From assembly GCF_014203555.1 (NCBI RefSeq), contig NZ_JACHJH010000002.1, positions 404,791 to 468,790 on the forward strand: a stretch of 64,000 nt of DNA, written 5' to 3'. Below are positions 46,371-56,213 of this stretch, in pieces (within the stretch, counting starts at the first letter, position 1; each line of letters begins with the position of its first letter). Source of the stretch: Streptomyces olivoverticillatus (GTDB taxonomy: Bacteria; Actinomycetota; Actinomycetes; Streptomycetales; Streptomycetaceae). The notes under the pieces are model-generated. The model saw only the letters and a program-made list of their open reading frames with translations. It made no database searches and was not told where the DNA came from. A program made the translations under genes and the position numbers.

Positions 46371-47553
46371 AACGTCCCGGGTCCCACATGGGACCCCACG
46401 GCCCCTCCACAGGCTCCTCCTCCACCCGGTCGAGGGGCCTGTGCTGGTTCCGGTCCCGGCGGTCGCGTACGGGCGCGAACAGCACGTACGCCGTCGAGAC
46501 CGCCACGAAGCCGAGCCGGATCAGGCCCTTGGCCGACTCGTCGGGCACCAGGAAGACGCTGCCGTAGAGGACGATCAGCGCGATCCAGCTCCACCACGGC
46601 ACCAGCCGCCGCTGCCCGCACACGTCCCACAGCAGCGTGCCGAGCAGCACGGAGGCCGTGTAGTAGGTGTAGACGCTGGGGTCGAGGACGATCCGGGCGT
46701 TCGCACCCAGCAGCACGACCGCCGCCCACCGGCCCCGCCACACGGCGATCGCGCCGAGCGCGAGGCCCAGCGCGGCCTGGGCGGGCCGCGCCCAGTCGGG
46801 CGTCTGGGGGGTGTTGCCGCCCAGCCAGCGCAGCGCGGACGCCGGGTTGTTGGGGATGGTGAACTTCGCCGCTGCAAAGGAGTGCGGGTCCACCAGGAAG
46901 AACGGCAGCCACGCGACGGCCACCAGCCCCACGCACCACACCCCTGCCCGCAGCCACCGCTCCTTGGGCAGGGCGAGCAGCAGCGGCAGGAAGGCCAGCG
47001 CGGTCGGCTTGGAGTTCAGGGCCATCGCCATGCAGATGCCGGTGGCCGCCGCGTCGCAGCGCGTCAGGTACCGCACGGCCAGGGCCGTGAAGAACAGCGC
47101 GAGGACGTCGTCCAGGTGCGCGAAGCGGACCGAGACCTCGATCCACATCGGGATGAAGGCCAGGCCCGCGATGAGGACGCGCTGCCGCAGTCGCTGGTGG
47201 TTGGTGCCCGTGCCAAGGAAGTGCCGGGCGGCGCTGCGCCCGGCCAGGACCACGATCACCAGGCCCAGGACGGACATCAGTGCCTCGGCCAGCACCTGGC
47301 CGACCTCGGCCGGGAAGGGGTTGAACAGCCCCGCCGTCAGGAAGCTGATGGGGCCCATCTGCAGCTCGGGGTGGCGGGCGTAGAGGTTGAGCCCGCCGTC
47401 GCCCGAGGTGCCGCCCTCGTAGATCAGCTCGCCGCCGGTGCGCAGGTAGTGCCAGGAGAAGCCGCCGCTGGGCTCGACCACGACGAACCAGAGCACGGCC
47501 CATGCGGTGAGCAGCAGCAAGTGCATCCGCGTGCTGAGTTCCGGTATCCGCAC
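46321..47553 (-). CDS. Polytopic membrane protein, possible GT-C (GT87/DUF2029-like) glycosyltransferase
   Basis: 410 aa, GTG at 47553 with GGGAG 4 nt upstream. Around ten membrane helices; motifs such as [23 protein letters not shown] and [20 protein letters not shown] resemble GT-C fold polyprenyl-phosphate-sugar transferases, but no catalytic Asp assignment is secure. The ~45-residue C-terminal tail is charged and cytoplasmic; its final codons overlap valS in antisense by 50 nt. Likely belongs with the GT2, epimerase and two-component genes upstream on the same strand. Confidence 0.83.
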   Translation of the reverse strand: MRIPELSTRMHLLLLTAWAVLWFVVVEPSGGFSWHYLRTGGELIYEGGTSGDGGLNLYARHPELQMGPISFLTAGLFNPFPAEVGQVLAEALMSVLGLVIVVLAGRSAARHFLGTGTNHQRLRQRVLIAGLAFIPMWIEVSVRFAHLDDVLALFFTALAVRYLTRCDAAATGICMAMALNSKPTALAFLPLLLALPKERWLRAGVWCVGLVAVAWLPFFLVDPHSFAAAKFTIPNNPASALRWLGGNTPQTPDWARPAQAALGLALGAIAVWRGRWAAVVLLGANARIVLDPSVYTYYTASVLLGTLLWDVCGQRRLVPWWSWIALIVLYGSVFLVPDESAKGLIRLGFVAVSTAYVLFAPVRDRRDRNQHRPLDRVEEEPVEGPWGPMWDPGRSRPWSRYRQAGPPAER

Positions 47554-47711
47554 AACGCTCCCGTTCCGCCTTCACCCGGAGACGGTCGTGTTTCCGGGCA
47601 TGAATATCACCGGCGGTCAGATGGCGGAGCGGGAGTGAAGGTTGCCCTGCGGCCCACTTCTGTGAGGCAAATCATCAACAGGAGTGGTTTGTTGCACGGA
47701 CATGCGAGGCG

Positions 47712-49076
47712 TCAGGCCTCGATGGCCACCGGACCGGAGTCCACCCGCTCGGCGTTGCGCCGCGTCTTGGCCCAGCCGTTGCGGCCGCGCAGCATCCGTA
47801 CGAAGCCGCGCGCGGATGCCGGGAAGAGATGGTAGGCGTACAGCCACAGGCCGAGCCCCCACAGCAGCGCGGTCAGCAGCGAGCGGTCCGGCGCGCGGTC
47901 GCGGCGGTAGACCGGGCCCCACAGCACGAAGGGCAGCACGGAGACGACGGCCAGGGCGAGCACGAGCGGCCACAGGGCGAGCATGCCGCCGAAGGCCGCG
48001 CCGAAGCCGTCCCGAGCGGCCGTCAGGCCGAGGAAGACGAACATCACGGCGCACAGCGCGAGCGTGACCAGGTGGGCGACCGGCTGCAGGAAGGTGTAGA
48101 GCGTCTCCAGGACGCCCTTGCCGCCGTAGTGGCGCGAAGAGACGATGCGCGGCGCGTAGCGCACGCACTGCAGGTTGCCCTGGGCCCAGCGGGTGCGCTG
48201 GGTGAGGAAGCGGCGGCCGTGCGGCAGGCCCTCCTGGGAGACCCAGGTGTCGGCTATGTGGGATATCCGGTCACCGCTGAGGATCATGTGCAGGCCCAGC
48301 TCGTAGTCCTCCAGCAGCGCGCCGCGCTGCCAGGGGCGGCGCTCGGCGGCCGCGATGCGGTCGAGTGAGGCGAGGCGGGTGAACTGGCCGTTGCCGCCGA
48401 GGCCGACGGAGCCGGTGCGGCCGCGCAGCAGCTGCATCCCCGCGTTGGAGACAGAGAACTCCATGTCCTGCATGCGCACCAGCAGCCGGGCGAAGGCGTT
48501 GCGGAGCCGGCCCCGGCCGTCCAGCGGCCGCGGGTCGTCGATGTTCCGCATGCGGACGCTGACCTGCACACCGCCGGTCTCGGGGTCGCCGAAGCCCTGG
48601 GGGCCGCTGACGCGGGCCAGGGCGCGGGGGTCCAGCCGGCCGTCGGCGTCGACGACGCAGACCACGACGCGCTCGCGGTCGGTGTCCTTGGACAGGAACT
48701 GGTTCAGCTCGTCGTAGGCGGCGTTGAGCGCCGCGCCCTTGCCCTGGCGGGCGTGGGGCCGGTGGCGGCGCACGAGGTGGATGCGGCGGTCCTCGTCGGC
48801 GAGGGCGGCCACGATGGCGCCGGTGCGGTCGTCGCTGTCGTCGTCGATGACCCACACGTGCGCACGGGGATGGTCGGCGCGCAACTGCCCGACGGTGGTC
48901 CCGACGACGGCTTCCTCATCCCGGCAGGGCACGAAGAAGTGCCATGCGAAGGCGCCCGGGTCACCGTCCTGGACGGCGGGGCGGCGCAGGTACGCGTGGC
49001 GTGCACCGGCCCAGTAGAGCAGGAAGCAGAGCAGGAGGAAGAAGGGGAAGGCGAGAAGGAAGGGGTTGGAGAACAT
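47712..49076 (-). CDS. Processive-type family 2 glycosyltransferase, membrane-bound
   Basis: 454 aa, ATG at 49076; ribosome site weak. One N-terminal membrane helix (~5-22), a GT2 catalytic domain with VIDDDSDD (~77-83), Asp143-x-Asp145 (VVDADG), LEDYELG and QRTRWAQG (the QxxRW motif of polymerising synthases), then three or four C-terminal helices. This D, DxD, D, QxxRW pattern is that of cellulose/hyaluronan/poly-GlcNAc synthases. It follows a UDP-GlcNAc 2-epimerase gene by 56 nt, so UDP-GlcNAc or UDP-ManNAc is a plausible donor. Product unknown. Confidence 0.92.
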   Translation of the reverse strand: MFSNPFLLAFPFFLLLCFLLYWAGARHAYLRRPAVQDGDPGAFAWHFFVPCRDEEAVVGTTVGQLRADHPRAHVWVIDDDSDDRTGAIVAALADEDRRIHLVRRHRPHARQGKGAALNAAYDELNQFLSKDTDRERVVVCVVDADGRLDPRALARVSGPQGFGDPETGGVQVSVRMRNIDDPRPLDGRGRLRNAFARLLVRMQDMEFSVSNAGMQLLRGRTGSVGLGGNGQFTRLASLDRIAAAERRPWQRGALLEDYELGLHMILSGDRISHIADTWVSQEGLPHGRRFLTQRTRWAQGNLQCVRYAPRIVSSRHYGGKGVLETLYTFLQPVAHLVTLALCAVMFVFLGLTAARDGFGAAFGGMLALWPLVLALAVVSVLPFVLWGPVYRRDRAPDRSLLTALLWGLGLWLYAYHLFPASARGFVRMLRGRNGWAKTRRNAERVDSGPVAIEA

Positions 49077-49132
49077 GCGGGTGCAGCCGTCCGGCGGTCG
49101 AGGTCGAAGAGGTCTGGGGGCGGAGCCCGGGG

Positions 49133-50260
49133 CTACGCGGCGGCGGCCAGCAGCTGCGGTGCGACGGCCGCGGTCAGCAGCGTGACGATCCGCTCCGACG
49201 CGCGCCCGTCCCCGAAGGGGCTCGGCAGCGTGGCCAGCCGGGCCAGGCCCTCGGGCCCCTCTGCCAGCCGGCGCCGGGCGGCCTGCCCGATCTCCGGGCC
49301 CGGCTCGACCAGTTCCGCGAAGTCGCCCATCGCCTCCGGCCGTTCCGTGGAGCGGCGCACGACGATCAGGGGGCGGCCCAGCACCGTGCACTCCTCCTGG
49401 ATGCCGCCCGAGTCGGAGACGAGCAGCGCCGCGTGCCGGGCCAGGGCGAGGAACTCGCCGTAGCCGACGGGGGCGCTCACCGTGAGCGGGGCGAGCAGGT
49501 CGTCGAGGCCGGCGGCCTCGATACGGGCCCGGGTGCGCGGGTGGAGCGGCAGGACGACCGGGAGATCCGCGGCCAGGGCGGCCAGCTCGGTGAGGACGGC
49601 CCGCAGGGCCTCGGCCGAGTCCGTGTTCTCGGGCCGGTGCACCGTGGCCAGCACATAGCCGCCGTCGGCCAGCCCGTGCCGGGCCAGCAGCGCCGCGCGC
49701 TCCCGGGCGCCGGGCAGCTGGCCGTGCACGGCTTCCACGACGGTGTTGCCGGTGACCGCGATCCGGGCGACGTCGACGCCCTCGGCCAGCAGGTTGGCCC
49801 GGTTCTCCGGGGTGGCGGCGCACAGCACGTCGGCGATGTGGTCGATGAGGACGCGGTTGTGCTCCTCGGGCATGTTGCGGTCGTGGCTGCGCAGCCCGGC
49901 CTCGACGTGCAGCAGCGGGATCCGGCGGGCGTTGGCCGCGAGCGCCCCGGCGAGGGCGGCGTTGGTGTCGCCCTGGACGACGACGGCCAGCGGGGGCTCG
50001 GCGGTGAACAGCTCGTCGAGCTGGCCGAGCGCGGCGGAGATCTGCACGGCGCGGGGCCGGCCGCCGACGCCGGTGAGGAAGGTCGGCTCGGGCAGGCCCA
50101 GCTCGCTCAGGAAGCGGCCGGACAGCTCCTCGTCGTAGTGCTGTCCCGTGTGCACCAGGTGAGCCGCAGGGCCCAGGAGGCGCACGAGGTCGGTGAGCTT
50201 GACCAGCTCGGGGCGTGTGCCGAGGACGATGGCGACGCTACGCGAGGGCAGAGACTGCAC
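49133..50260 (-). CDS. wecB: UDP-N-acetylglucosamine 2-epimerase (non-hydrolysing)
   Basis: 375 aa, GTG with AGGAG 8 nt upstream. Interconverts UDP-GlcNAc and UDP-ManNAc for surface polysaccharide precursors. Family motifs: LGTRPELVKL near the N-terminus, HTGQHYD, VVVQGDTNA, HVEAGLRSHDRNMPEEHNR, TVHRPENT and SDSGGIQEE. It precedes the GT2 gene (56-nt gap) and follows the response regulator gene (129-nt gap), all on the minus strand, suggesting a co-regulated glycan module. Confidence 0.94.
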   Translation of the reverse strand: MQSLPSRSVAIVLGTRPELVKLTDLVRLLGPAAHLVHTGQHYDEELSGRFLSELGLPEPTFLTGVGGRPRAVQISAALGQLDELFTAEPPLAVVVQGDTNAALAGALAANARRIPLLHVEAGLRSHDRNMPEEHNRVLIDHIADVLCAATPENRANLLAEGVDVARIAVTGNTVVEAVHGQLPGARERAALLARHGLADGGYVLATVHRPENTDSAEALRAVLTELAALAADLPVVLPLHPRTRARIEAAGLDDLLAPLTVSAPVGYGEFLALARHAALLVSDSGGIQEECTVLGRPLIVVRRSTERPEAMGDFAELVEPGPEIGQAARRRLAEGPEGLARLATLPSPFGDGRASERIVTLLTAAVAPQLLAAAA

Positions 50261-50389
50261 GGAAGTGACTCCTGGGGCCGACGGGGGATGACGGCTCCTG
50301 AGCCTGTGGTGCGTCGGTTGCGCCTCCTGGGGGTGTTCGGTTGCCGGACGGTTGCGGCCGGATGATGGGTGACCTTGGTCCCCGGGCGG

Positions 50390-51145
50390 TCAGGGACCTT
50401 CGGCCCGCCCCCGGGCGTCCTGCGGCCCGTCCTCCGGTCCGCCGTCGCCGTTCGCCCTCTCCTCCGGGCGGTAGCGGTAGCCCAGGCCGCGCACGGCCTC
50501 CAGCGGGTCGGCGGCCTCGTCGCCCGCGGCCTGGCGCAGCTTGCGCCGCAGCCGCAGCACCGCGAACTTCACCCGCTCCCGGCCGGTGCCTTCCTGGTCG
50601 TCCCAGACCCGGTCGAGCAGCTGGTCGGTGGTGATCACCCGGCCTCGGTTGCGGACGAGCACCTGGAGCAGCCGGTACTCGATGTCGCTGAGCCGGGCCT
50701 CCTGGCCCTGCCAGAGGGCCGAGCGTCGCTCGGGGACCAGCCGCAGCCCGTCGTCGCCGTAGCCGCCGCCCGCCCAGCGCGCGGGCCCGCTGCGGCGCAG
50801 CAGCGCTTCGACGCGGGCGAGCAGCTCTTCGTTGCCGAACGGCTTGGGCAGGTAGTCGTCGGCCCCCGCGCGCAGGCCGCGCACCCGGTCGGTCTCGGCG
50901 CCGCGAGCGGTGAGCAGGAGCACGGGCAGGTCGCTCATGTCCCGGGTGCGTTCGAGGACCTCCCAGCCGTCGAGCTCGGGCAGGCCGATGTCGAGGATCA
51001 TCAGCGCGGGCCGCTCGGCGAAGAGCAGCCGCAGGGCGTCGCGGCCGTCGGCGGCGTGGACGGCGGTGTAGCTGGCACGGGTGAGCAGCACGCGCAGGGC
51101 GAGGCCGAGGTCGGGGTCGTCCTCCACGACGAGGATGCGCGTCAT
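50390..51145 (-). CDS. OmpR/PhoB-family response regulator
   Basis: 251 aa, ATG at 51145 overlapping the histidine kinase stop by 4 nt (ATGA), so the pair is translationally coupled. Receiver domain with phospho-acceptor Asp52 (LMILDIGLPELDG), acidic pair Glu8-Asp9-Asp10 and Lys101 (LPKPFG); C-terminal winged helix (~130-230) with LSDIEYRLLQVLVRNRGRVITTDQLL and RVKFAVLRLRRKL. The tail after ~232 is disordered and acidic. The target is probably the downstream wecB-GT2 genes, by position only. Confidence 0.94.
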   Translation of the reverse strand: MTRILVVEDDPDLGLALRVLLTRASYTAVHAADGRDALRLLFAERPALMILDIGLPELDGWEVLERTRDMSDLPVLLLTARGAETDRVRGLRAGADDYLPKPFGNEELLARVEALLRRSGPARWAGGGYGDDGLRLVPERRSALWQGQEARLSDIEYRLLQVLVRNRGRVITTDQLLDRVWDDQEGTGRERVKFAVLRLRRKLRQAAGDEAADPLEAVRGLGYRYRPEERANGDGGPEDGPQDARGRAEGP

Positions 51146-52317
51146 GGCCGCGGGCCCCTGTGGGCGCGGGCGGCCGGGGTCTGCCCCTCGGTGAGGCGCG
51201 CGGTGGCCGGTCCCGCGACGGGCAGCCGGATGCGGAAGGCGGCGCCGCCTTCCGGGGCGGCCTCGGCGGTCAGGGTGCCGTCGTGGAGTTCGACGACGGT
51301 GCGGCTGATGGCGAGCCCGAGGCCGGTGCCGGGGTAGCCGCCCTTGCGCGCGTTGGGCGCCCGGACGAATCCGGCGAAGACCTCCTCGCGGTACGCCTCG
51401 GGGATGCCGATGCCGGTGTCGGCGATCTCGATGACCCAGTGGTCGCCGCGGGTCGCGGCGGTGATGGTGACGCGGCCGCCGGGCGGGGTGAACTTGACGG
51501 CGTTCTCCAGCAGATTGCCCAGCACCTGCTGGAGCCGGTGCCGGTCGCCGCACAGGGCGGGGCCGGGCGTGCAGTCGAGCACGGTGAACAGGCCCGCCTG
51601 CTCAAGGGGGCGCATGTGGTCCAGGAAGGCGTCTTCGAGCATGCCGGGCACGTCGACGGGCGCGAACTCCAGCTCGGGTCCGGTGGCCCGCATCCGGGTG
51701 GTGAGCAGCAGGTCGGAGATGACCCGCTGCATGCGCTCGCCGTTGCGCCGGATGGCGTCGATGAAGGAGGTCTGCTCGGCCGTCAGGCCGCCGAAGGCGG
51801 GGTCGGCGAGGAGCTCGCCGAAGCTGACGATGGAGGTGAGCGGGGTGCGCAGCTCGTGGGAGGCGGCGGCGGTGAAGGCATTGCGCTGGTGGGCCAGTTC
51901 GGCCAGCGCGAGGTTGTCGCGCTCCAGATCGTGCTCGCGCCGCTTGGCGTCGGTGATGTCGGCGAAGACCCAGAGGGCGCCCAGATACGTCTTCCCATGC
52001 CGCAGCGGCTCGACTTCGCGGCGGATCAGGCGCCCGTCGGCGAGCGGGATCTCCGCCACCCGGTGCACATGGCGGCCGGCCAGGATCTCGCCGGGGGAGC
52101 GCTGCCCGCTGCCGCCCTCGGCGAAGAAGGCCCGTACGAGCGGGACGAGCGGCTGGAGGGAGGCGCCGGGGGAGAGATCGGCCCGGCCCTCCAGTTCGAA
52201 CATCTCGACGAATTTGCGGTTGACCGCCAGCACCTCGTCCGCCGGGCTCTGCAGCAGCACCCCGGCGGGCAGCGCCTCCAGGACCGCTTGCAGCCGGTCC
52301 CGGTCCTCGGACCCCAT
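51142..52317 (-). CDS. Cytoplasmic PAS-domain sensor histidine kinase
   Basis: 391 aa from the ATG at 52317; a GTG 9 nt upstream is possible, but TACGGT sits 7 nt before this ATG. A PAS domain (~1-125, LPAGVLLQSPADEVLAVNRKFVEMFEL) is followed by HisKA with His154 (ASHELRTPLTS) and HATPase_c with N box NLLENAVKF, G1 DTGIGI and G2 GTGLGLAIS. There is no membrane helix, so it senses an internal signal or acts with a membrane partner. Divergent from folC, coupled to its response regulator. Confidence 0.94.
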   Translation of the reverse strand: MGSEDRDRLQAVLEALPAGVLLQSPADEVLAVNRKFVEMFELEGRADLSPGASLQPLVPLVRAFFAEGGSGQRSPGEILAGRHVHRVAEIPLADGRLIRREVEPLRHGKTYLGALWVFADITDAKRREHDLERDNLALAELAHQRNAFTAAASHELRTPLTSIVSFGELLADPAFGGLTAEQTSFIDAIRRNGERMQRVISDLLLTTRMRATGPELEFAPVDVPGMLEDAFLDHMRPLEQAGLFTVLDCTPGPALCGDRHRLQQVLGNLLENAVKFTPPGGRVTITAATRGDHWVIEIADTGIGIPEAYREEVFAGFVRAPNARKGGYPGTGLGLAISRTVVELHDGTLTAEAAPEGGAAFRIRLPVAGPATARLTEGQTPAARAHRGPRP

Positions 52318-52324
52318 GCCACAC

Positions 52325-52330
52325 ACCGTA
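52325..52330 (-). promoter_or_regulatory. Putative -10 of a leaderless histidine kinase promoter
   Basis: TACGGT ends 7 nt before the ATG at 52317. Confidence 0.5.
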
Positions 52331-52399
52331 AGCCAAAGCGGAGGAGTGCGCTCCTGCGCATTTCGGAGATGCCCCCGCCTTTCCGGCGGCCCCGGTCCG

Positions 52400-52405
52400 T
52401 AGACT
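52400..52405 (+). promoter_or_regulatory. Putative -10 of a leaderless folC promoter
   Basis: TAGACT ends 7 nt before the folC GTG. It lies 69 nt from the oppositely oriented kinase -10. Confidence 0.6.
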
Positions 52406-52412
52406 GGGCGGC

Positions 52413-53960
52413 GTGAGCGAGCGCCCCCTGAACGACGACAACAACGACGGCAACGGCGATACCGAACCCGGCGAACCCGGCGAAACCGACCAGTTCGCCG
52501 AGATGGTCGAAGCCGAAACCACCCGCGACCCCGACCTGGCCGTGATCGAGGCCGGCAGTCGCACCCTGCGCACCCAAGGCGGGCCCCCGCAGGGCGACGT
52601 GCCCACCCGCCCCGAGGACCCCGAGGTGGACCGGGCGCTGCGCGAGGTGGAGGCCGAGCTGGCCGGCCGCTGGGGCGAGACCAAGCTGGACCCGTCGCTG
52701 GTGCGCATGGAAGCGCTGATGGACATCCTGGGCCAGCCCCAGCGCTCCTACCCCTCGATCCACATCACCGGCACCAACGGCAAGACCAGCACCGCCCGCA
52801 TGATCGAGGCCCTGCTGGCCGCCTTCGACCTGCGCACCGGCCGCTACACCAGCCCGCACGTACAGTCGGTCACCGAGCGGATCAGCCTGGACGGCGCTCC
52901 CATCTCCGCCGAGCGCTTCATCGAGACGTACCGCGACATCGAGCCGTACGTCCGGATGGTCGACGAGCGCGAGGACTACCGGCTCTCCTTCTTCGAGGTG
53001 CTCACCGGCATGGCCTTCGCGGCCTTCGCCGACGCCCCGGTCGACGTCGCCGTCGTCGAGGTGGGCATGGGCGGCACCTGGGACGCGACCAACGTGGTCG
53101 ACGGCACGGTCGCCGTTATCACGCCGATTGCGCTCGACCACACCGACCGGCTCGGCGAGACGCCCGGCGACATCGCGACCGAGAAGTCCGGGATCATCAA
53201 GCCCGACGCCACGGTCGTGCTCGCCCAGCAGCCGGTGGACGCCGCCCAGGTGGTGCTCAAGCACTCGGTCGAGGTGGACGCCACGGTCGCCCGCGAGGGC
53301 ATGGAGTACGGCGTCACCGGCCGCGAGGTCGCCGTCGGCGGCCAGCTGCTCACCCTGCGCGGCCTGGGCGGCGAGTACCCCGAGGTCTTCCTCCCGCTCT
53401 ACGGCGCCCACCAGGCGCACAACGCCGCGGTCGCGCTGGCCGCCGTCGAGGCCTTCTTCGGCATCGGCTCGCAGCACGCCCGCACGCTCGACATCGACAC
53501 CGTCCGCCGCGCCTTCGCCTCGGTCAGCTCGCCGGGCCGGCTGGAGGTCGTGCGCAGCAGCCCCACCGTGGTGCTGGACGCCGCGCACAACCCGGCGGGC
53601 GCACGGGCCGCCGCCGAGGGCGTCACCGAGGCGTTCGGGTTCAGCCGCCTCGTCGGCGTCGTCGGCACCAGCGCCGACAAGGACGTACGGGGCCTGCTGG
53701 AGGCCTTCGAGCCGATCTTCGCGGAGATCGTCGTCACCCGGAACTCCACCCCCCGCGCCATGGACGTCGACGAGCTGGCGGGCCTGGCGGTCGAGGTCTT
53801 CGGCGCCGAGCGGGTGCAGGTCGAACCGCGCCTGGACGACGCCCTGGAGGCGGCGATCACCCTCGCCGAGGAAGAGGGCGAGTACTCGGGCGCCGGGGTG
53901 CTGGTGACCGGATCGGTGATCACGGTCGGCGAGGCCCGGCTCCTGCTGGGAAGGGGATGA
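52413..53960 (+). CDS. folC: Folylpolyglutamate synthase / dihydrofolate synthase
   Basis: 515 aa, GTG start. Mur-ligase-family enzyme adding glutamate to (dihydro)folates. P-loop GTNGKTST begins at residue 120; TSPHVQSVTERI, EVGMGGTWDATNV (family EVGxGGxxDATN), SGIIKP and LDAAHNPAGA motifs are present. The first ~70 residues are an acidic, disordered extension (DDNNDGNGDTEPGEPGE) beyond the usual start, which matches the leaderless-promoter start; a later start near residue 30-60 is less likely. The DUF4233 gene follows after 1 nt. Confidence 0.97.
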   Translation: MSERPLNDDNNDGNGDTEPGEPGETDQFAEMVEAETTRDPDLAVIEAGSRTLRTQGGPPQGDVPTRPEDPEVDRALREVEAELAGRWGETKLDPSLVRMEALMDILGQPQRSYPSIHITGTNGKTSTARMIEALLAAFDLRTGRYTSPHVQSVTERISLDGAPISAERFIETYRDIEPYVRMVDEREDYRLSFFEVLTGMAFAAFADAPVDVAVVEVGMGGTWDATNVVDGTVAVITPIALDHTDRLGETPGDIATEKSGIIKPDATVVLAQQPVDAAQVVLKHSVEVDATVAREGMEYGVTGREVAVGGQLLTLRGLGGEYPEVFLPLYGAHQAHNAAVALAAVEAFFGIGSQHARTLDIDTVRRAFASVSSPGRLEVVRSSPTVVLDAAHNPAGARAAAEGVTEAFGFSRLVGVVGTSADKDVRGLLEAFEPIFAEIVVTRNSTPRAMDVDELAGLAVEVFGAERVQVEPRLDDALEAAITLAEEEGEYSGAGVLVTGSVITVGEARLLLGRG

Positions 53961-53961
53961 C

Positions 53962-54315
53962 GTGCGGACGCTGTGCGCAAGCACTCTGATCGGTGAATTC
54001 TTCGTCATCGGATTCGCCGGCCTGGTGGCCATGCAGACCTCCGATCTGTCCACCGGCACGGTCTGGGCGGTCAGCGGGACCGCGATGGCCCTGAGCGTGC
54101 TGCTGTGCGGCATGCTCACCCGCCCCGGCGGCGTCCAGCTGGGCTGGGCGCTGCAGATCGGCCTGATCGCGAGCGGTTTCGTCGTCCCGATGATGTTCAT
54201 CCTCGGGATCGTCTTCGCGGGCCTGTGGTGGGCGTCGGTCCACTTCGGCCGCAAGGTCGACGAGGCGAAGGCCCGCTTCGCCGCCCAGGCGGCGGCCTCG
54301 GCTGACGCCGCGTAG
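53962..54315 (+). CDS. DUF4233 membrane protein
   Basis: 117 aa, GTG start 1 nt after the folC stop. Three or four membrane helices (ASTLIGEFFVIGFAGLVAM, VWAVSGTAMALSVLLCGML, LGWALQIGLIASGFVVPMMFILGIVFAGLWW) and a charged C-terminal tail. In actinobacteria this family nearly always lies between folC and ndk. Function unknown; the tight coupling suggests co-expression with folate glutamylation. Confidence 0.92.
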   Translation: MRTLCASTLIGEFFVIGFAGLVAMQTSDLSTGTVWAVSGTAMALSVLLCGMLTRPGGVQLGWALQIGLIASGFVVPMMFILGIVFAGLWWASVHFGRKVDEAKARFAAQAAASADAA

Positions 54316-54370
54316 CCCGGCACCTGTACCCTCTGGCCCACCACACCCGATTGCCGCAAGGAGCCGCAGT

Positions 54371-54784
54371 ATGAGCCAGCGCACCCTCGTCCTCCTCAAG
54401 CCGGACTGTGTCCGCCGAGGGCTGGTCGGCGAGATCATCCGCCGGATCGAGCGCAAGGCAGGCTGGACGATCAGCGCGCTGGAGCTGCGCACCCTGGACC
54501 GGGCCACCCTCGAACAGCACTACGCCGAGCACGTCGGCCGCGAGTTCTACGAGCCGCTGATGGGCTTCATGGCCTCCGGCCCGGTCGTGGCGATGGTCGT
54601 CGAGGGCGAGCGCGTGATCGAGGGCGTCCGGGCGCTCGCGGGTCCGACCGACCCGATCTCGGCCGCTCCCGGTTCCATCAGGGGTGACTTCGGCACCATC
54701 ACGCGCGAGAACCTCATCCACGCATCGGACTCCGAGGAGTCCGCATTGCGAGAAATCAAGATTTTCTTTCCGGGCCTTGCCTGA
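54371..54784 (+). CDS. ndk: Nucleoside diphosphate kinase
   Basis: 137 aa, ATG with AAGGAG 7 nt upstream. Transfers the gamma phosphate between nucleotides through phospho-His117 (NLIHASDS). N-terminal QRTLVLLKPDCVRRGLVGEII and the PGSIRGDF-type nucleotide loop (APGSIRGDFGT) are intact. Distal gene of the folC-DUF4233-ndk unit, ended by a hairpin terminator. Confidence 0.97.
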   Translation: MSQRTLVLLKPDCVRRGLVGEIIRRIERKAGWTISALELRTLDRATLEQHYAEHVGREFYEPLMGFMASGPVVAMVVEGERVIEGVRALAGPTDPISAAPGSIRGDFGTITRENLIHASDSEESALREIKIFFPGLA

Positions 54785-54815
54785 TACCGGATCAGTCGCA
54801 CATCTATTCTGATCA

Positions 54816-54844
54816 GGGGCGGCCGATTTCCTTTCGGCCGCCCC
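54816..54844 (+). terminator. Hairpin terminator after ndk
   Basis: Perfect 11-bp arms with a 7-nt TTTCCTT loop. Confidence 0.8.
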
Positions 54845-55054
54845 CAGGCATATGCGTGCCGAACGAGGGAACCTCTCACTCCGACACGACGTCACCATTA
54901 CTGGGGCGGGCTTGCGTTCCGCCGACAATGGCGGAGGAACCCTCGCGCCGCGTTCGAGCGGTCGATACTACGATGAAGCCTCCGCGCCCGCAGCGCACCA
55001 CCTGCCGACCTCAAGTAAGCAATCGCTCCAGCTGGGAAGGCCAGACGTATCCTC

Positions 55055-56086
55055 ATGGGGAACAACATGTCGTTCATCGGCCGTGACATGGCTGTCGACC
55101 TCGGGACCGCCAACACGCTGGTGTACGTCAGAGGCCGCGGGATCGTCCTCAACGAGCCGTCAGTCGTCGCGATCAATACCAACACCGGCGGCATCCTCGC
55201 GGTGGGTGCAGAGGCGAAGAAGATGATCGGCCGGACGCCGGGCAACATTGTCGCCGTGCGTCCGCTGAAGGACGGTGTGATCGCGGACTTCGAGATCACC
55301 GAGCGGATGCTCCGCTACTTCATCCTCAAAATCCACAAGCGGCGCTGGATGGCCCGCCCCCGGGTCGTCGTCTGCGTGCCCTCCGGCATCACCGGCGTCG
55401 AGCGCCGCGCCGTCATCGAGGCCTCCACCCAGGCCGGTGCGCGGCAGGTGCACATCATCGAGGAGCCGATGGCCGCCGCGATCGGCTCCGGCCTGCCCGT
55501 CCACGAGGCCACCGGCAACATGGTCGTGGACATCGGCGGCGGCACCACCGAGGTCGCCGTGATCTCCCTCGGCGGCATCGTCACCGCCCAGTCCATCCGC
55601 GTCGCGGGCGACGAGCTGGACAATGCGATCATCCAGCACATCAAGAAGGAGTACAGCCTCCTGCTGGGCGAGCGCACCGCCGAACAAATCAAGATCACCA
55701 TCGGCTCGGCCTACGACCTGGAACAGGACGAGCACACCGAGATCCGCGGCCGCGACCTGGTCAGCGGGCTGCCCAAGACCGTGGTCATCTCGGCCGCCGA
55801 GGTCCGCAAAGCCATCGAGGAGCCCGTCAACTCCATCGTCGACGCGGTCAAGACCACCCTCGACAAGTGCCCGCCCGAGCTGTCGGGTGACGTCATGGAC
55901 CGCGGCATCGTTCTCACGGGCGGCGGCGCGCTGCTGCGCGGCCTCGACGAGCGGCTGCGCCGCGAGACGGGCATGCCCATCCACATCGCCGAGGACCCGC
56001 TGGACTCCGTCGCGCTGGGCTCCGGCAAGTGCGTCGAGGAGTTCGAGGCGCTCCAGCAGGTGCTGGACGCCCAGCCCCGCCGGTAG
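55055..56086 (+). CDS. mreB: Rod-shape determining actin homolog MreB
   Basis: 343 aa from the ATG at 55055; the ATG at 55067 (MSFIGRD) has GGGGA 5 nt upstream and may be the real start. Actin-fold ATPase with phosphate-1 loop [34 protein letters not shown] and [10 protein letters not shown]. In Streptomyces it works mainly in aerial hypha and spore wall formation instead of vegetative tip growth. First gene of the mreBCD-pbp2-rodA cluster. Confidence 0.97.
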   Translation: MGNNMSFIGRDMAVDLGTANTLVYVRGRGIVLNEPSVVAINTNTGGILAVGAEAKKMIGRTPGNIVAVRPLKDGVIADFEITERMLRYFILKIHKRRWMARPRVVVCVPSGITGVERRAVIEASTQAGARQVHIIEEPMAAAIGSGLPVHEATGNMVVDIGGGTTEVAVISLGGIVTAQSIRVAGDELDNAIIQHIKKEYSLLLGERTAEQIKITIGSAYDLEQDEHTEIRGRDLVSGLPKTVVISAAEVRKAIEEPVNSIVDAVKTTLDKCPPELSGDVMDRGIVLTGGGALLRGLDERLRRETGMPIHIAEDPLDSVALGSGKCVEEFEALQQVLDAQPRR

Positions 56087-56213
56087 CGGCCGCAAGGCAC
56101 CGCCGCCCGGTGTCCGGGCCACCGCGAAACAACCTGATATACAGGCAGAACGCTTCCGATGACCGGCGGGACGAGCGGCCGGCCGGTCCGACGAGAAGGG
56201 CACGCCGCCGCAC

